Positions 48,909-57,255 of a stretch of 64,000 bases of DNA are shown here, piece after piece. The notes under the pieces were generated by a model. It was not told the DNA's origin, did no database searches, and saw only the letters and a list, made by a program, of their open reading frames with translations. The stretch's first letter is position 1, and every line of letters begins with the position of its first letter. Both the position numbers and the translations under genes were made by a program. Origin of the DNA: Candidatus Saccharimonadota bacterium (GTDB taxonomy: Bacteria; Patescibacteriota; Saccharimonadia; Saccharimonadales; Saccharimonadaceae); contig JAQBRV010000004.1 in assembly GCA_028286285.1 (NCBI GenBank), positions 1 through 64,000 of the forward strand, written 5' to 3'.

Positions 48909-50687
48909 CTACTCTTCAATAAAGCCGCCGCTTTGGTGATTCCAGAGGTTAGCGTAGATACCTTTTTGCTTCAGGAGATTCGCATGGATGCCATCTTCCA
49001 CGATCGTACCGTTATCAAGCACGATGATACGGTCGAGTTTGGCAATGGTTGAAAGTCGGTGAGCGATGACGATGGAGGTTCGTCCCTTCATGAGTTTTTC
49101 GAGCGCATCCTGAATGAGCTTCTCGCTTTCACTATCAAGAGCAGAAGTCGCCTCATCGAGAATGAGAATAGGGGAATCTTTCAAGATGGCGCGAGCAATA
49201 GCGATACGCTGCCGCTGTCCGCCACTGAGTTTCACCCCCCGCTCACCAACAAGAGTATCAAAACCACGATGTTGTTTCTCTATAAACTCAAGAGCGTTGG
49301 CTTGTTTGGCTGCTTCTTTAATTTCTGCATCACTGGCATCGATTTTGCCATATGCAATGTTATCTCTCAAGGAACGGTGAAATAACATCGGCTCTTGAGG
49401 AACATAGGCGATACTCTTTCTTAAACTCTGTTGAGTCACGGTACTTATATCAACGCCATCAATCGAAACGACTCCAGTATCGATATCTGCAAAGCGCAAA
49501 ATCAGTTTCGTAAGAGTAGTTTTGCCGCTTCCTGATTGTCCGACTAAACCAAGCTTTTGACCTGCGGGTACTTCGAGAGAAAAATTAGTAAAAAGTTGAG
49601 CTTGGTCATCTTCATGATGAAATGACATATTTTTAATATCAAGTACTCCCTTGCTCACCATCAGATCAGACGCAAAAGCAGCATCAAGAACCGACGGAGT
49701 CAGCTGGAGTATTTCTGTCATGTCGTGAGCATCACCCATAATGCGATTATAATTACGCATAATATTGTTCATTTCCCAGAGTTGTCGCGCTACCGTGAAT
49801 GTGTATGTGACTGCCAAATAGACAACACCGATTGACGCAATCCCAGCTTCGGAAGCCAAGATGGCTGCGACGAGAGCGGTAACGTTAATGATCACTAACA
49901 GTGACGAGTAGGCTGTACTAACACCCAGAAAGCCCCACATAGTACGGAGACTTTTTTGTCGCCACTGCTCAGTTTTTTCATTCATTGTAGTAAGCTCAGT
50001 TTTCTCGTGGCCATAAGATTTGATTGTCATAACATTCGTTACCGTGTCAGCAACGTGGGCATTTGATTGAGTACTAGCTTGGGCTTCCTCGAGGTTTCGC
50101 TTTGCCATAAAACGAGAGCCGAAAAAGACAGTGATAGCGAATATGACCGACAAGCTGAATAAGAATACAGCATATTGCCAAAAAACAAAACCAAGGATGA
50201 TGCTGGCGGCAAGAATGCCAGCGATTGCGGGCATCACTTGAAAGATTAATGTATCCCAAAACTTCTCAAAGGCGCCAATAATCTTAGTTGTTTGTGAGAC
50301 TAAGGCACCCCCGAAACGGTCACCATGAAATGACAAGCTCTGACTCGTGAGCTGAGTAAAGATTTTAGCGTAAAGATCGCGTTGGGCTGCAACTTCCATC
50401 CGCCAGGTCATATAGAGATTGAGTCGCCATCCTATCACGTCGCCCCATATTTGAGTCAGTGTGTATAAGATAATCAGTGGTGTTGCTGATGCAAGTGTGA
50501 GCGAGCCATTCTGGAGCGACTCAAGTAATTGAGAGATAATGAATGGCCCGATGAAGTTGCCAACGATAGCAGTAAAAGCGGCGCCAAACAATGCGTATAG
50601 TGTTTTGAACCTGTATTGCATCGCAAGGTGCACAAAGAGAGCGATGATTTTTCGCTGCATAATAGTATCTGTTTGTTTTTTGGCCAT
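48909..50687 (-). CDS. ABC exporter (fused membrane and ATPase domains)
   Basis: A 592-residue half-transporter that works as a homodimer. Six transmembrane helices lie in residues ~15-330. The ATPase follows with Walker A GLVGQSGSGKTTLTKLIL, Q loop IAYVPQEPMLFHRSL, signature LSGGQRQRIAIARAIL, Walker B SPILILDEATSALD and the switch His in IVIAHRLSTI. It fits lipid, peptide or drug exporters of the MsbA/BmrA type; the substrate cannot be told. It is monocistronic, divergent from trhO. Confidence 0.92.
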   Translation of the reverse strand: MAKKQTDTIMQRKIIALFVHLAMQYRFKTLYALFGAAFTAIVGNFIGPFIISQLLESLQNGSLTLASATPLIILYTLTQIWGDVIGWRLNLYMTWRMEVAAQRDLYAKIFTQLTSQSLSFHGDRFGGALVSQTTKIIGAFEKFWDTLIFQVMPAIAGILAASIILGFVFWQYAVFLFSLSVIFAITVFFGSRFMAKRNLEEAQASTQSNAHVADTVTNVMTIKSYGHEKTELTTMNEKTEQWRQKSLRTMWGFLGVSTAYSSLLVIINVTALVAAILASEAGIASIGVVYLAVTYTFTVARQLWEMNNIMRNYNRIMGDAHDMTEILQLTPSVLDAAFASDLMVSKGVLDIKNMSFHHEDDQAQLFTNFSLEVPAGQKLGLVGQSGSGKTTLTKLILRFADIDTGVVSIDGVDISTVTQQSLRKSIAYVPQEPMLFHRSLRDNIAYGKIDASDAEIKEAAKQANALEFIEKQHRGFDTLVGERGVKLSGGQRQRIAIARAILKDSPILILDEATSALDSESEKLIQDALEKLMKGRTSIVIAHRLSTIAKLDRIIVLDNGTIVEDGIHANLLKQKGIYANLWNHQSGGFIEE

Positions 50688-50794
50688 AGGTAAGTCCTTT
50701 AATGTGAATTATAGTCTGGTATCGCTAGCGGTTCGGCTCGTTCGAACGTATACGAGTAGAGGACCCGCAGGTCATAGTAATTGTCATTATATAG

Positions 50795-50800
50795 TATAAT
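50795..50800 (+). promoter_or_regulatory. -10 box of trhO
   Basis: Perfect TATAAT, 8 bases before the ATG. Confidence 0.6.
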
Positions 50801-50808
50801 GACTACTG

Positions 50809-51711
50809 ATGCAAAAAATTATCCTCTATTATAAATTTACGCCGATTCAAGATCCGCAAACGATGATGCTCTGGCAAAAAACGCTGAGCGAGAGTTTGAA
50901 TCTTCGTGGTCGCATTATTATTTCGCCCCATGGCCTCAATGGTACGGTTGGTGGCGACATTGATGATCTCAAAAAATATATTAAAGCCACCAAAACATTT
51001 CCTGGCTTTAAAGGCACGACGTTTAAGTGGAGTGAGGGTAGCCGTGAGGATTTCCCGCGTATGAATGTGAAAGTTCGAGACGAAATCGTAGCATTTGATG
51101 CTGCCGATGAACTGCGCGTCGATGAGAACGGTGTGATCGGTGGTGGCACACATCTCAAGCCAAAACAGCTCCATAAACTTGTCGAAGAACGTGGGGATGA
51201 GGTAGTCTTTTTTGACGGCCGCAATGCTCACGAAGCAGCGATTGGAAAGTTTAAAAATGCTGTCGTGCCCGATACACATACTAGTCGCGATTTTATCAAA
51301 GAACTGGAGAGCGGCAAATACGATAACCTCAAGGATAAGCCCGTCGTGACCTATTGTACTGGTGGGATCCGCTGCGAGATTCTGAGTAGTCTCATGAAGA
51401 ACCGCGGCTTCGAAGAGGTCTATCAAATCGATGGCGGCATTGCAAAATACGGCGAAGCCTACGGCGACGACGGTCTCTGGGAAGGTAGCCTACGGGTCTT
51501 CGATGACCGCATGACGGTTGATTTCTCAGACCACGCCAAAGTGATTGGAGAGTGCACTCACTGTAAAAGCAACACTAGTAATTACGAAAACTGTGCTTTT
51601 GCCAATTGCAATGATCTCGTGTTGATCTGTGAGGATTGCAAAGAAGATGAGAGCCTGCTGTTTCATACTGAAGTATGTCGCGAGCGGGCAAAGTTAACCG
51701 CAGGTATCTAA
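50809..51711 (+). CDS. trhO: tRNA uridine(34) hydroxylase, rhodanese type
   Basis: TrhO (YceA) makes 5-hydroxyuridine at the wobble base of tRNAs, using oxygen. The 300 residues show the N-terminal ferredoxin-like domain ([31 protein letters not shown]), the rhodanese domain with [15 protein letters not shown] and active-site Cys183 in [10 protein letters not shown], and a C-terminal Cys-rich tail ([20 protein letters not shown] and ICEDCKEDE) that may bind metal. An oxygen-dependent enzyme suggests exposure to air. It is divergent from the ABC exporter. Confidence 0.93.
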   Translation: MQKIILYYKFTPIQDPQTMMLWQKTLSESLNLRGRIIISPHGLNGTVGGDIDDLKKYIKATKTFPGFKGTTFKWSEGSREDFPRMNVKVRDEIVAFDAADELRVDENGVIGGGTHLKPKQLHKLVEERGDEVVFFDGRNAHEAAIGKFKNAVVPDTHTSRDFIKELESGKYDNLKDKPVVTYCTGGIRCEILSSLMKNRGFEEVYQIDGGIAKYGEAYGDDGLWEGSLRVFDDRMTVDFSDHAKVIGECTHCKSNTSNYENCAFANCNDLVLICEDCKEDESLLFHTEVCRERAKLTAGI

Positions 51712-51763
51712 TTCTCGTGCCAAGTATTTCGTAGCTGACTAGGTTATAAGGTACAATAAAATA

Positions 51764-53059
51764 ATGAAACCATTTTATCAGGTGCTTCTCAATACACTGA
51801 TCGCCAATGTCACTTCCAGCTTCTTGTGGTTTGCGCTGACGTTCTGGGTATACCTCGAAACACGATCGGTACTCGCGACAGCTATCATCGGCGGCTCGTA
51901 CATGCTGCTCGTCGCCATCTTTAGCCTCTTCTTTGGCACGATCGTCGATCACCACAAGAAAAAATCGGTCATGCTTGCGTCGAGCCTTATCACAGTTGTC
52001 ATGTATGCACTCGCTGGAGTTATTTATTTATTGTTCCCAGAGAATGCATTGGTCGACTGGTCGGGCGCGATCTTTTGGCTGTTTGCCGGCGTCATTTTGA
52101 TCGGTGGAGTTGTCGAGAATATGCGCAATATAGCACTGTCGACAACGGTAACGCTACTCGTGCCGAAGGACAATCATGATAAAGCCAACGGCATGGTCGG
52201 AACGGTGCAGGGTGTGGCGTTTATGGTTACCTCGATCTTCAGCGGTCTTTCCATTGGTCTCCTCGGTATGGGTTGGACGCTCGCCATCGCGATTGCATTT
52301 ACAGGCGTGGCACTTGTTCATCTCCTGTTTGTTAACATTCCCGAAAAAGATATTTTTCATGATCCTGAACTTGAGGGCAAGAAAATCGACATTAAGGGGA
52401 GTATAGCGGCGATTCGGGCGGTACCGGGACTCGCCTGGCTAATCGTCTTTTCGACATTTAACAACCTCATTGGTGGTGTCTTTATGGCGCTGATGGATCC
52501 GTATGGACTGACGCTGGTGTCGGTCGAAGCGTGGGGGCTGATTCTTGGCGTGACCAGTACCGGTTTTATTATCGGTGGACTCATCGTGGCAAAGAAAGGT
52601 CTTGGCAAAAATCCGCTACGCACCATGCTGCTTGTTAATATCGGCATCGCAATACTGGGAGCGGGCTTTGTGATTCGCGAGTTTTGGCTACTCTACGCAG
52701 TCGGCATCTTCATTTTTATGAGCCTCATACCAATGGCCGAGGCAGCCGAACAGACGATTATCCAACGCGTCGTGCCACTTAAACGACAGGGGAGGGTGTT
52801 TGGGTTTGCGCAAAGTATTGAAGCCGCCTCATCACCACTCAGTGCATTTATCATCGGGCCAATTGCTCAATTTGGCATCATCCCGTATATGAAATCAGAT
52901 GCCGGCATGAATCAATTTGGCTGGTTGCTGGGTAGCGGGCAGGCACGGGGTATTGCCCTAGTGTTCGTTATCGCCAGTCTTATTATGCTGGTCGCGGTGC
53001 TCTTTGCCTTTTCGACCCGAGCTTACAAAACCCTATCAGCTTTTTACGCCCAGTCATGA
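51764..53059 (+). CDS. Major facilitator superfamily transporter
   Basis: A 431-residue protein with about 12 transmembrane segments. After TM2 the motif GTIVDHHKKKSVM is the MFS motif A (GxxxDrxxrr) variant, repeated loosely after TM8 (VAKKGLGKNPLRTM). It resembles the MFS permeases with macrolide-efflux-like build (VTSSFLWFALTFWVYLETRS at the N-terminus). A drug or metabolite exporter is likely; the substrate is unknown. TACAAT lies 6 bases before the ATG. The end overlaps the DUF1697 gene by 4 bases, implying cotranscription. Confidence 0.9.
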   Translation: MKPFYQVLLNTLIANVTSSFLWFALTFWVYLETRSVLATAIIGGSYMLLVAIFSLFFGTIVDHHKKKSVMLASSLITVVMYALAGVIYLLFPENALVDWSGAIFWLFAGVILIGGVVENMRNIALSTTVTLLVPKDNHDKANGMVGTVQGVAFMVTSIFSGLSIGLLGMGWTLAIAIAFTGVALVHLLFVNIPEKDIFHDPELEGKKIDIKGSIAAIRAVPGLAWLIVFSTFNNLIGGVFMALMDPYGLTLVSVEAWGLILGVTSTGFIIGGLIVAKKGLGKNPLRTMLLVNIGIAILGAGFVIREFWLLYAVGIFIFMSLIPMAEAAEQTIIQRVVPLKRQGRVFGFAQSIEAASSPLSAFIIGPIAQFGIIPYMKSDAGMNQFGWLLGSGQARGIALVFVIASLIMLVAVLFAFSTRAYKTLSAFYAQS

Positions 53060-53589
53060 AATATGTCGCGTTACTTCGAGGCATTAATGTCGGCGGTAAG
53101 GCTCCGATCAAAATGGCCGATTTAAAATCTTGTTTTGAAACGCATGGCTTTGAGAATGTTCGAACCTATATCAATAGTGGCAATGTCATGTTTGAAACTA
53201 CCAAGACCGACACAATAAAGCTCGCAAAAAATATCGAACGTTGTATTGAAACTTCGTTCTCACTGCCGGTTCGCGTCGTCGTAATTGATGAGTCGCACTA
53301 TAGAAATATTGTGAAGAATGTACCTCAGGGATGGGGTGAAAAGCTAGACTGGAAATATAATATGTTATTTCTCATTCCGCCATATGATATTGACGTGATC
53401 AGGGCGGATATCGGCGAGCTGAAACCTGATATTGAGACGATGAAAATTGGCGAGGGGATCATCTACCAGGCCATTCTGTTCACGGCGTTCGGCAGGACGA
53501 CTGGCGGAAAGTTAGCCAGCCGTGTATCGTATAAAAAAATGACAATACGAAACTGGAATACCACAAGAAAATTACTTGAATTACTCTAA
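53056..53589 (+). CDS. DUF1697 protein
   Basis: A 177-residue soluble protein that opens with the family signature YVALLRGINVGGKAPIKMADLK and continues with GFENVRTYINSGNVMFET. The C-terminal half holds the usual second ferredoxin-like repeat and NWNTTRKLLEL at the end. DUF1697 is widespread but unassigned. The start codon overlaps the MFS stop (ATGA). It has no membrane segment. Nothing here ties it to a specific pathway. Confidence 0.92.
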   Translation: MKYVALLRGINVGGKAPIKMADLKSCFETHGFENVRTYINSGNVMFETTKTDTIKLAKNIERCIETSFSLPVRVVVIDESHYRNIVKNVPQGWGEKLDWKYNMLFLIPPYDIDVIRADIGELKPDIETMKIGEGIIYQAILFTAFGRTTGGKLASRVSYKKMTIRNWNTTRKLLELL

Positions 53590-53661
53590 CTGCGGCAACA
53601 TTTCAGCGTTATTTCAGACAACATGCAGTAAAATACTATTAAATGTATAGTGAAAGGAATA

Positions 53662-54156
53662 ATGTCCGTGCAAGAAACGAAGTCACCTAATAAGGCGCTC
53701 ATTGCGATTATCATCATTGTACTACTGGCTGCCGTGGCAGCAGGGGTTGTGTATATTGTCGACACGCAAAACGAAGGTGAGTCGACACCATCAGTCAGCT
53801 CATCAACCGGTTCTGCAATTGCAGGCGGAGGCCAAGCATCCACTGCGACGAGCACTGGTAGCTATAACAACGGAACCTACACAGCTTCCGATGATTACTC
53901 AACTCCAGAAGGTCTTGAGTCGATTACTCTCACGGTCGCGATCTCTGGCAATACCATCACCAGTGCCTCGATCGAGAGCAGTGGCAACTCTCGCGAATCA
54001 CGGCAATATCAGGCTATCTTCACCGATAATTTTAAAAGCTTAGTAGTCGGCAAAGATATCGATACAGTCCATCTTAGCCGAGTAGCCGGTTCGTCACTCA
54101 CCTCAAACGGTTTTAATACTGCCCTCGATCAAATCAAAAACGATGCCGCAGCATAA
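53662..54156 (+). CDS. Membrane-anchored FMN-binding domain protein (NqrC/RnfG-like)
   Basis: The start is set at the ATG at 53662, with GAAAGGA upstream; a GTG at 53650 is less likely. The 164-residue protein has an N-terminal transmembrane helix (ALIAIIIIVLLAAVAAGVVYIV) and a Ser/Thr/Gly linker, then an FMN-binding domain (~68-160). That domain shows LTVAISGNTITSASIESSGN and the C-terminal HLSRVAGSSLTSNGFNTALD. The last motif aligns with the flavinylation site SGAT-x-TS of NqrC-type proteins, but reads AGSS (142-145), making Ser145 the likely FMN acceptor. The adjacent ApbE would attach it. It overlaps apbE by 14 bases. Confidence 0.85.
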   Translation: MSVQETKSPNKALIAIIIIVLLAAVAAGVVYIVDTQNEGESTPSVSSSTGSAIAGGGQASTATSTGSYNNGTYTASDDYSTPEGLESITLTVAISGNTITSASIESSGNSRESRQYQAIFTDNFKSLVVGKDIDTVHLSRVAGSSLTSNGFNTALDQIKNDAAA

Positions 54157-55003
54157 GATCACGTTTGAATCACTCGGGACGATGTGGAGTATTGAGAGCA
54201 TGGAGCGAATCGATGCTCATACACAGACAAATATTGCAGCTCGGCTCGAAGCATTTGATAAAACTTACTCTCGTTTTCGCGACGACTCGTTGGTGGCTCG
54301 GATGGCTGAGCAGGCGGGTACCTATGTATTCCCTGATGACTTCCCTGACATAATGAAGCTCTATCTCCAATGTTACAACTTGACGGACGGACGGATGACG
54401 CCGCTGATTGGCGGCGCTATGGAGCAAGCGGGCTACGACAAGACGTACCGTCTCCGACCGACGAAACTTTTACCGGTGCCAAGTATTGACGTCATCGATT
54501 GGGACGGCGAGCGAACACTCACGACGTCCATGCCAATTGTTTTTGACATTGGAGCCGCCGGAAAAGGCTACGCTGTTGACGAAGTGGCGGTACTACTCGA
54601 AACTGCCGGTATCGGAGAATATGTGATTGACGCAAGCGGAGATATTCGACACCGAGGTCTAGCCCTAGAAAAGATCGGACTCGAACATCCACATGATTCT
54701 TCGAAGATCATAGGCGTCGCAGACATTGTAAACCAAAGCCTCTGTGCTTCAGCATCTAATCGTCGGCAGTGGGGTGAGTTGCATCACATTTTTGACCCTC
54801 AAACGCTAACACCGGTCAGAGACGTGATTGCAACTTGGGCGATCGCCTCCGATACAGTGACTGCCGACGCCATGGCAACGGCGCTATTCTTCGTCAAGAA
54901 ACCTGACCAGCTGATGGAGACATTTAGGTTTAGTTATGTCAGAATGTTTAATGACGGGCACGTTGAGCGCTCGCTAAATTTTAAGGGTGAATTATTTACA
55001 TGA
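54143..55003 (+). CDS. apbE: FAD:protein FMN transferase
   Basis: ApbE moves FMN from FAD to a Ser/Thr of target proteins, with Mg2+. The 286 residues show the family pattern: TFESLGTMWSIE at the N-terminus, RLEAFDKTYSRFRDDSLVAR, the MTPLIGGAME stretch, FDIGAAGKGYAVDEVA (phosphate loop), IDASGDIRHRG, SASNRRQW, and HHIFDPQTLTPV with the metal-binding TWAIASDTVTADAMATALFF. It lacks the lipoprotein signal of many ApbEs, so it should be cytoplasmic; then the target must be loaded before or during export, or the topology is unusual. It is coupled on both sides by overlaps. Confidence 0.95.
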   Translation: MPQHKITFESLGTMWSIESMERIDAHTQTNIAARLEAFDKTYSRFRDDSLVARMAEQAGTYVFPDDFPDIMKLYLQCYNLTDGRMTPLIGGAMEQAGYDKTYRLRPTKLLPVPSIDVIDWDGERTLTTSMPIVFDIGAAGKGYAVDEVAVLLETAGIGEYVIDASGDIRHRGLALEKIGLEHPHDSSKIIGVADIVNQSLCASASNRRQWGELHHIFDPQTLTPVRDVIATWAIASDTVTADAMATALFFVKKPDQLMETFRFSYVRMFNDGHVERSLNFKGELFT

Positions 55004-56460
55004 AACAACTTGTCGATAAATTTATCAACAACATCACGATGTATCGGCTGACTCGTGACACATTGATCATCCTATCGACGATCGCTATCGTTTTCTCGTT
55101 TGTTGGTATCCTGCAATTCAATCCACTCAGCATGGTGCTAAGTATTTCGGTGCTCGTATTAGTGAGTCTCGGTATAAATCGTCTATTTGCGTATCTGTTT
55201 GGTCTGAGGGCTAATAAAGAGTCGGCATATATTTCGGCTCTAATACTGTTTCTCATCTTCCCCGTAGCAGATACATTACCTGCGGCGATATCACTGGCTA
55301 TCGTGGCTGCCATTGCTATGGCGTCGAAGTATCTGATCGTCTGGAAAGGTCGCCATTTATTTAACCCAGCGGCGTTTGCGGCGGTAGTCAGCGGTTTGAT
55401 TGGATCACAAACCGCTAGTTGGTGGGTAGCGACCGAACCACTGTTGCCATTCACGATAATCTTAGGTGGCCTGGTGCTCTATAAAACCAGGCGGCTACAG
55501 ATGGGATTGCTGTACATTGTTGCCAGTATTGTCGTGATTCTGAGTGTCACCATACTGAAGGGTAATTCCATCCTTAGTATCCTCCCGGTTATCTTTACCT
55601 CCGGACCACTCGTTTTCTTTGCCAGTTTCATGCTCAGCGAGCCATTGACATTACCGCCGCGGAAGCAGCAGCGCCGTGTATATGCTCTGATAGTTGCAGT
55701 GATTGCGAACACTCAGCTTCACGTGCTGGGGACCTTTATCGGTCCTCAAGCCGCGTTACTTATCGGCAATCTTTATACGTTCTGGTGCGGGCAGCGCGGA
55801 GGCATCCGACTGCGTTTTAAAAGTCGCCGACAGCTGGCGGCTGATCAAGTCGAATATATTTTCGAACCGCTCAGACCGCTTCACTACGTGGCTGGGCAAT
55901 ATATTGAAATCCAATTACCGCATACCAAACCAGATAAGCGTGGCACGAGGCGCATGTTTACTATCGCTTCGTCGCCACACGAGACAACACTCAAACTGGG
56001 CATTCGTCATTACCAACCGTCAAGCACATTTAAAAAAGCCCTTGACCATCTGACACCTGGCACAATTCTGACAGCCACCGGAATTTATGGCGATTTTGTG
56101 TTGCCGGCTGACAAACATGAAAAGTTGTTGCTCATTGCTGGTGGGATTGGCATCACACCGTTTCGTTCGCAACTAGCGTGGTTGGCAAGTCAGAATGAGC
56201 AGCGAGACGGCGTGCTTCTGTATTCAACTCGAAATATAAACGATGCTATTTATGACGAAGTCCTACATGACGGGCGGCATGGTATTCAGGTATTGGATGC
56301 GGCTTCGCTTGAGCAGGACGACATCCGCACACTTTGTCAGGATGTAGCGCAGCGGACAGTTTATATCTCAGGGCCACCAGCTATGGTTGATAGCGTTACT
56401 GAATCCGTTCGCGCGCTTGGTGCTCGCCATGTGGTTAAGGATTACTTCGCTGGGTATTAA
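55000..56460 (+). CDS. NqrB/RnfD-like membrane domain fused to ferredoxin-NAD(P) reductase
   Basis: A 486-residue fusion. Residues ~1-260 carry about eight membrane helices related to NqrB/RnfD, including AMASKYLIVWKGRHLFNPAA. The classic covalent-FMN SGAT site of NqrB is not seen. Residues ~270-486 are an FNR domain with RRMFTIASSP (FAD), YGDFVLP, LLLIAGGIGITPFRSQL (NAD(P) loop), VYISGPPAMVDSV and the terminal aromatic DYFAGY. Electrons from cytoplasmic NAD(P)H would pass via FAD through the membrane to the flavinylated protein at 53662. The 4-base overlap with apbE completes a three-gene operon. Confidence 0.88.
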   Translation: MKQLVDKFINNITMYRLTRDTLIILSTIAIVFSFVGILQFNPLSMVLSISVLVLVSLGINRLFAYLFGLRANKESAYISALILFLIFPVADTLPAAISLAIVAAIAMASKYLIVWKGRHLFNPAAFAAVVSGLIGSQTASWWVATEPLLPFTIILGGLVLYKTRRLQMGLLYIVASIVVILSVTILKGNSILSILPVIFTSGPLVFFASFMLSEPLTLPPRKQQRRVYALIVAVIANTQLHVLGTFIGPQAALLIGNLYTFWCGQRGGIRLRFKSRRQLAADQVEYIFEPLRPLHYVAGQYIEIQLPHTKPDKRGTRRMFTIASSPHETTLKLGIRHYQPSSTFKKALDHLTPGTILTATGIYGDFVLPADKHEKLLLIAGGIGITPFRSQLAWLASQNEQRDGVLLYSTRNINDAIYDEVLHDGRHGIQVLDAASLEQDDIRTLCQDVAQRTVYISGPPAMVDSVTESVRALGARHVVKDYFAGY

Positions 56461-56495
56461 CATAGGCGCATCTAGCATCTTAGCGTCTCACCCCG

Positions 56496-56501
56496 TATAA
56501 T
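56496..56501 (+). promoter_or_regulatory. -10 box of the VIT-family gene
   Basis: Perfect TATAAT, 7 bases before the ATG. Confidence 0.6.
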
Positions 56502-56508
56502 AGAGCTA

Positions 56509-57237
56509 ATGTCAGACCACCACCTATCTCCTATGAGCAAACAACTAAAAAAACGCGCCACCCTCGTCCAGCGTGGTGGGGTACGCGCGGCCGTGTTGGG
56601 CGTGAACGATGGCCTCGTCAGTACAGTATGTCTGGTAGTTGGTATTGCCGCGACGGGCGCCCCAGCTTCAACTGTTCTTGTGGCAGGGTGGGCTGGCCTT
56701 TTAGCAGGTGCAATCTCGATGGCGGCAGGTGAGTGGATTTCCGTTAAGGCTCAAGTCGAATTATTTGAAGGCGTCTTGAATGATCTGAGGGCTTCGATGA
56801 GCCAAGAAAAGGATCATCTGATCCACTCCCTGGCACATACGCTTGCAAGTGGCGGCATGGAGATAAAGACGGCTCACCAAGCCTCAAAAGACATCGCTCG
56901 TAATGACGATGATTTCATTAGTATCTATACCTCACAGGTGATTGGGATGAATAAGGATGAGCTAGGATCACCGTGGCGGGCAGCCTCATCTTCGTTCGTG
57001 CTTTTTGCGCTGGGCGCACTGGTGCCAATTCTGCCATGGTTGGTTGGTGGGGGAACGCTGGCTATCGTAAGCTCGGTCATTGCTACATCACTGGCAGGGC
57101 TGCTTGTGGGTGGCTTTATTGCTCGCTCCAGCGGTAAAAACATTGCCTATGGAGCAGTGCGTCAGCTCCTTATAATTATCGGTTCTTCGCTCGTGACGTA
57201 TGCAGTCGGCTATATCTTTGGTGTCGCGGTGTTTTAG
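56509..57237 (+). CDS. VIT1/CCC1-family iron/manganese transporter
   Basis: A 242-residue protein with five membrane helices in the VIT1/CCC1 layout. The first helix region has VRAAVLGVNDGLVSTVCLVV and the second helix AGAISMAAGEWISVKAQVE, with the conserved Met/Glu metal-path residues. A cytoplasmic helical segment (~85-145; ELFEGVLNDLRASMSQEKDH) fits the metal-binding domain, though shorter than in plant VIT1. Three more helices follow. The family exports or stores Fe2+ and Mn2+, preventing toxicity. It follows the flavin module and precedes uvrC, but has its own -10 box. Confidence 0.92.
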   Translation: MSDHHLSPMSKQLKKRATLVQRGGVRAAVLGVNDGLVSTVCLVVGIAATGAPASTVLVAGWAGLLAGAISMAAGEWISVKAQVELFEGVLNDLRASMSQEKDHLIHSLAHTLASGGMEIKTAHQASKDIARNDDDFISIYTSQVIGMNKDELGSPWRAASSSFVLFALGALVPILPWLVGGGTLAIVSSVIATSLAGLLVGGFIARSSGKNIAYGAVRQLLIIIGSSLVTYAVGYIFGVAVF

Positions 57238-57243
57238 CTGCGA

Positions 57244-57249
57244 TATAAT
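57244..57249 (+). promoter_or_regulatory. -10 box of uvrC
   Basis: Perfect TATAAT, 6 bases before the ATG. Confidence 0.6.
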
Positions 57250-57255
57250 GAAAGC

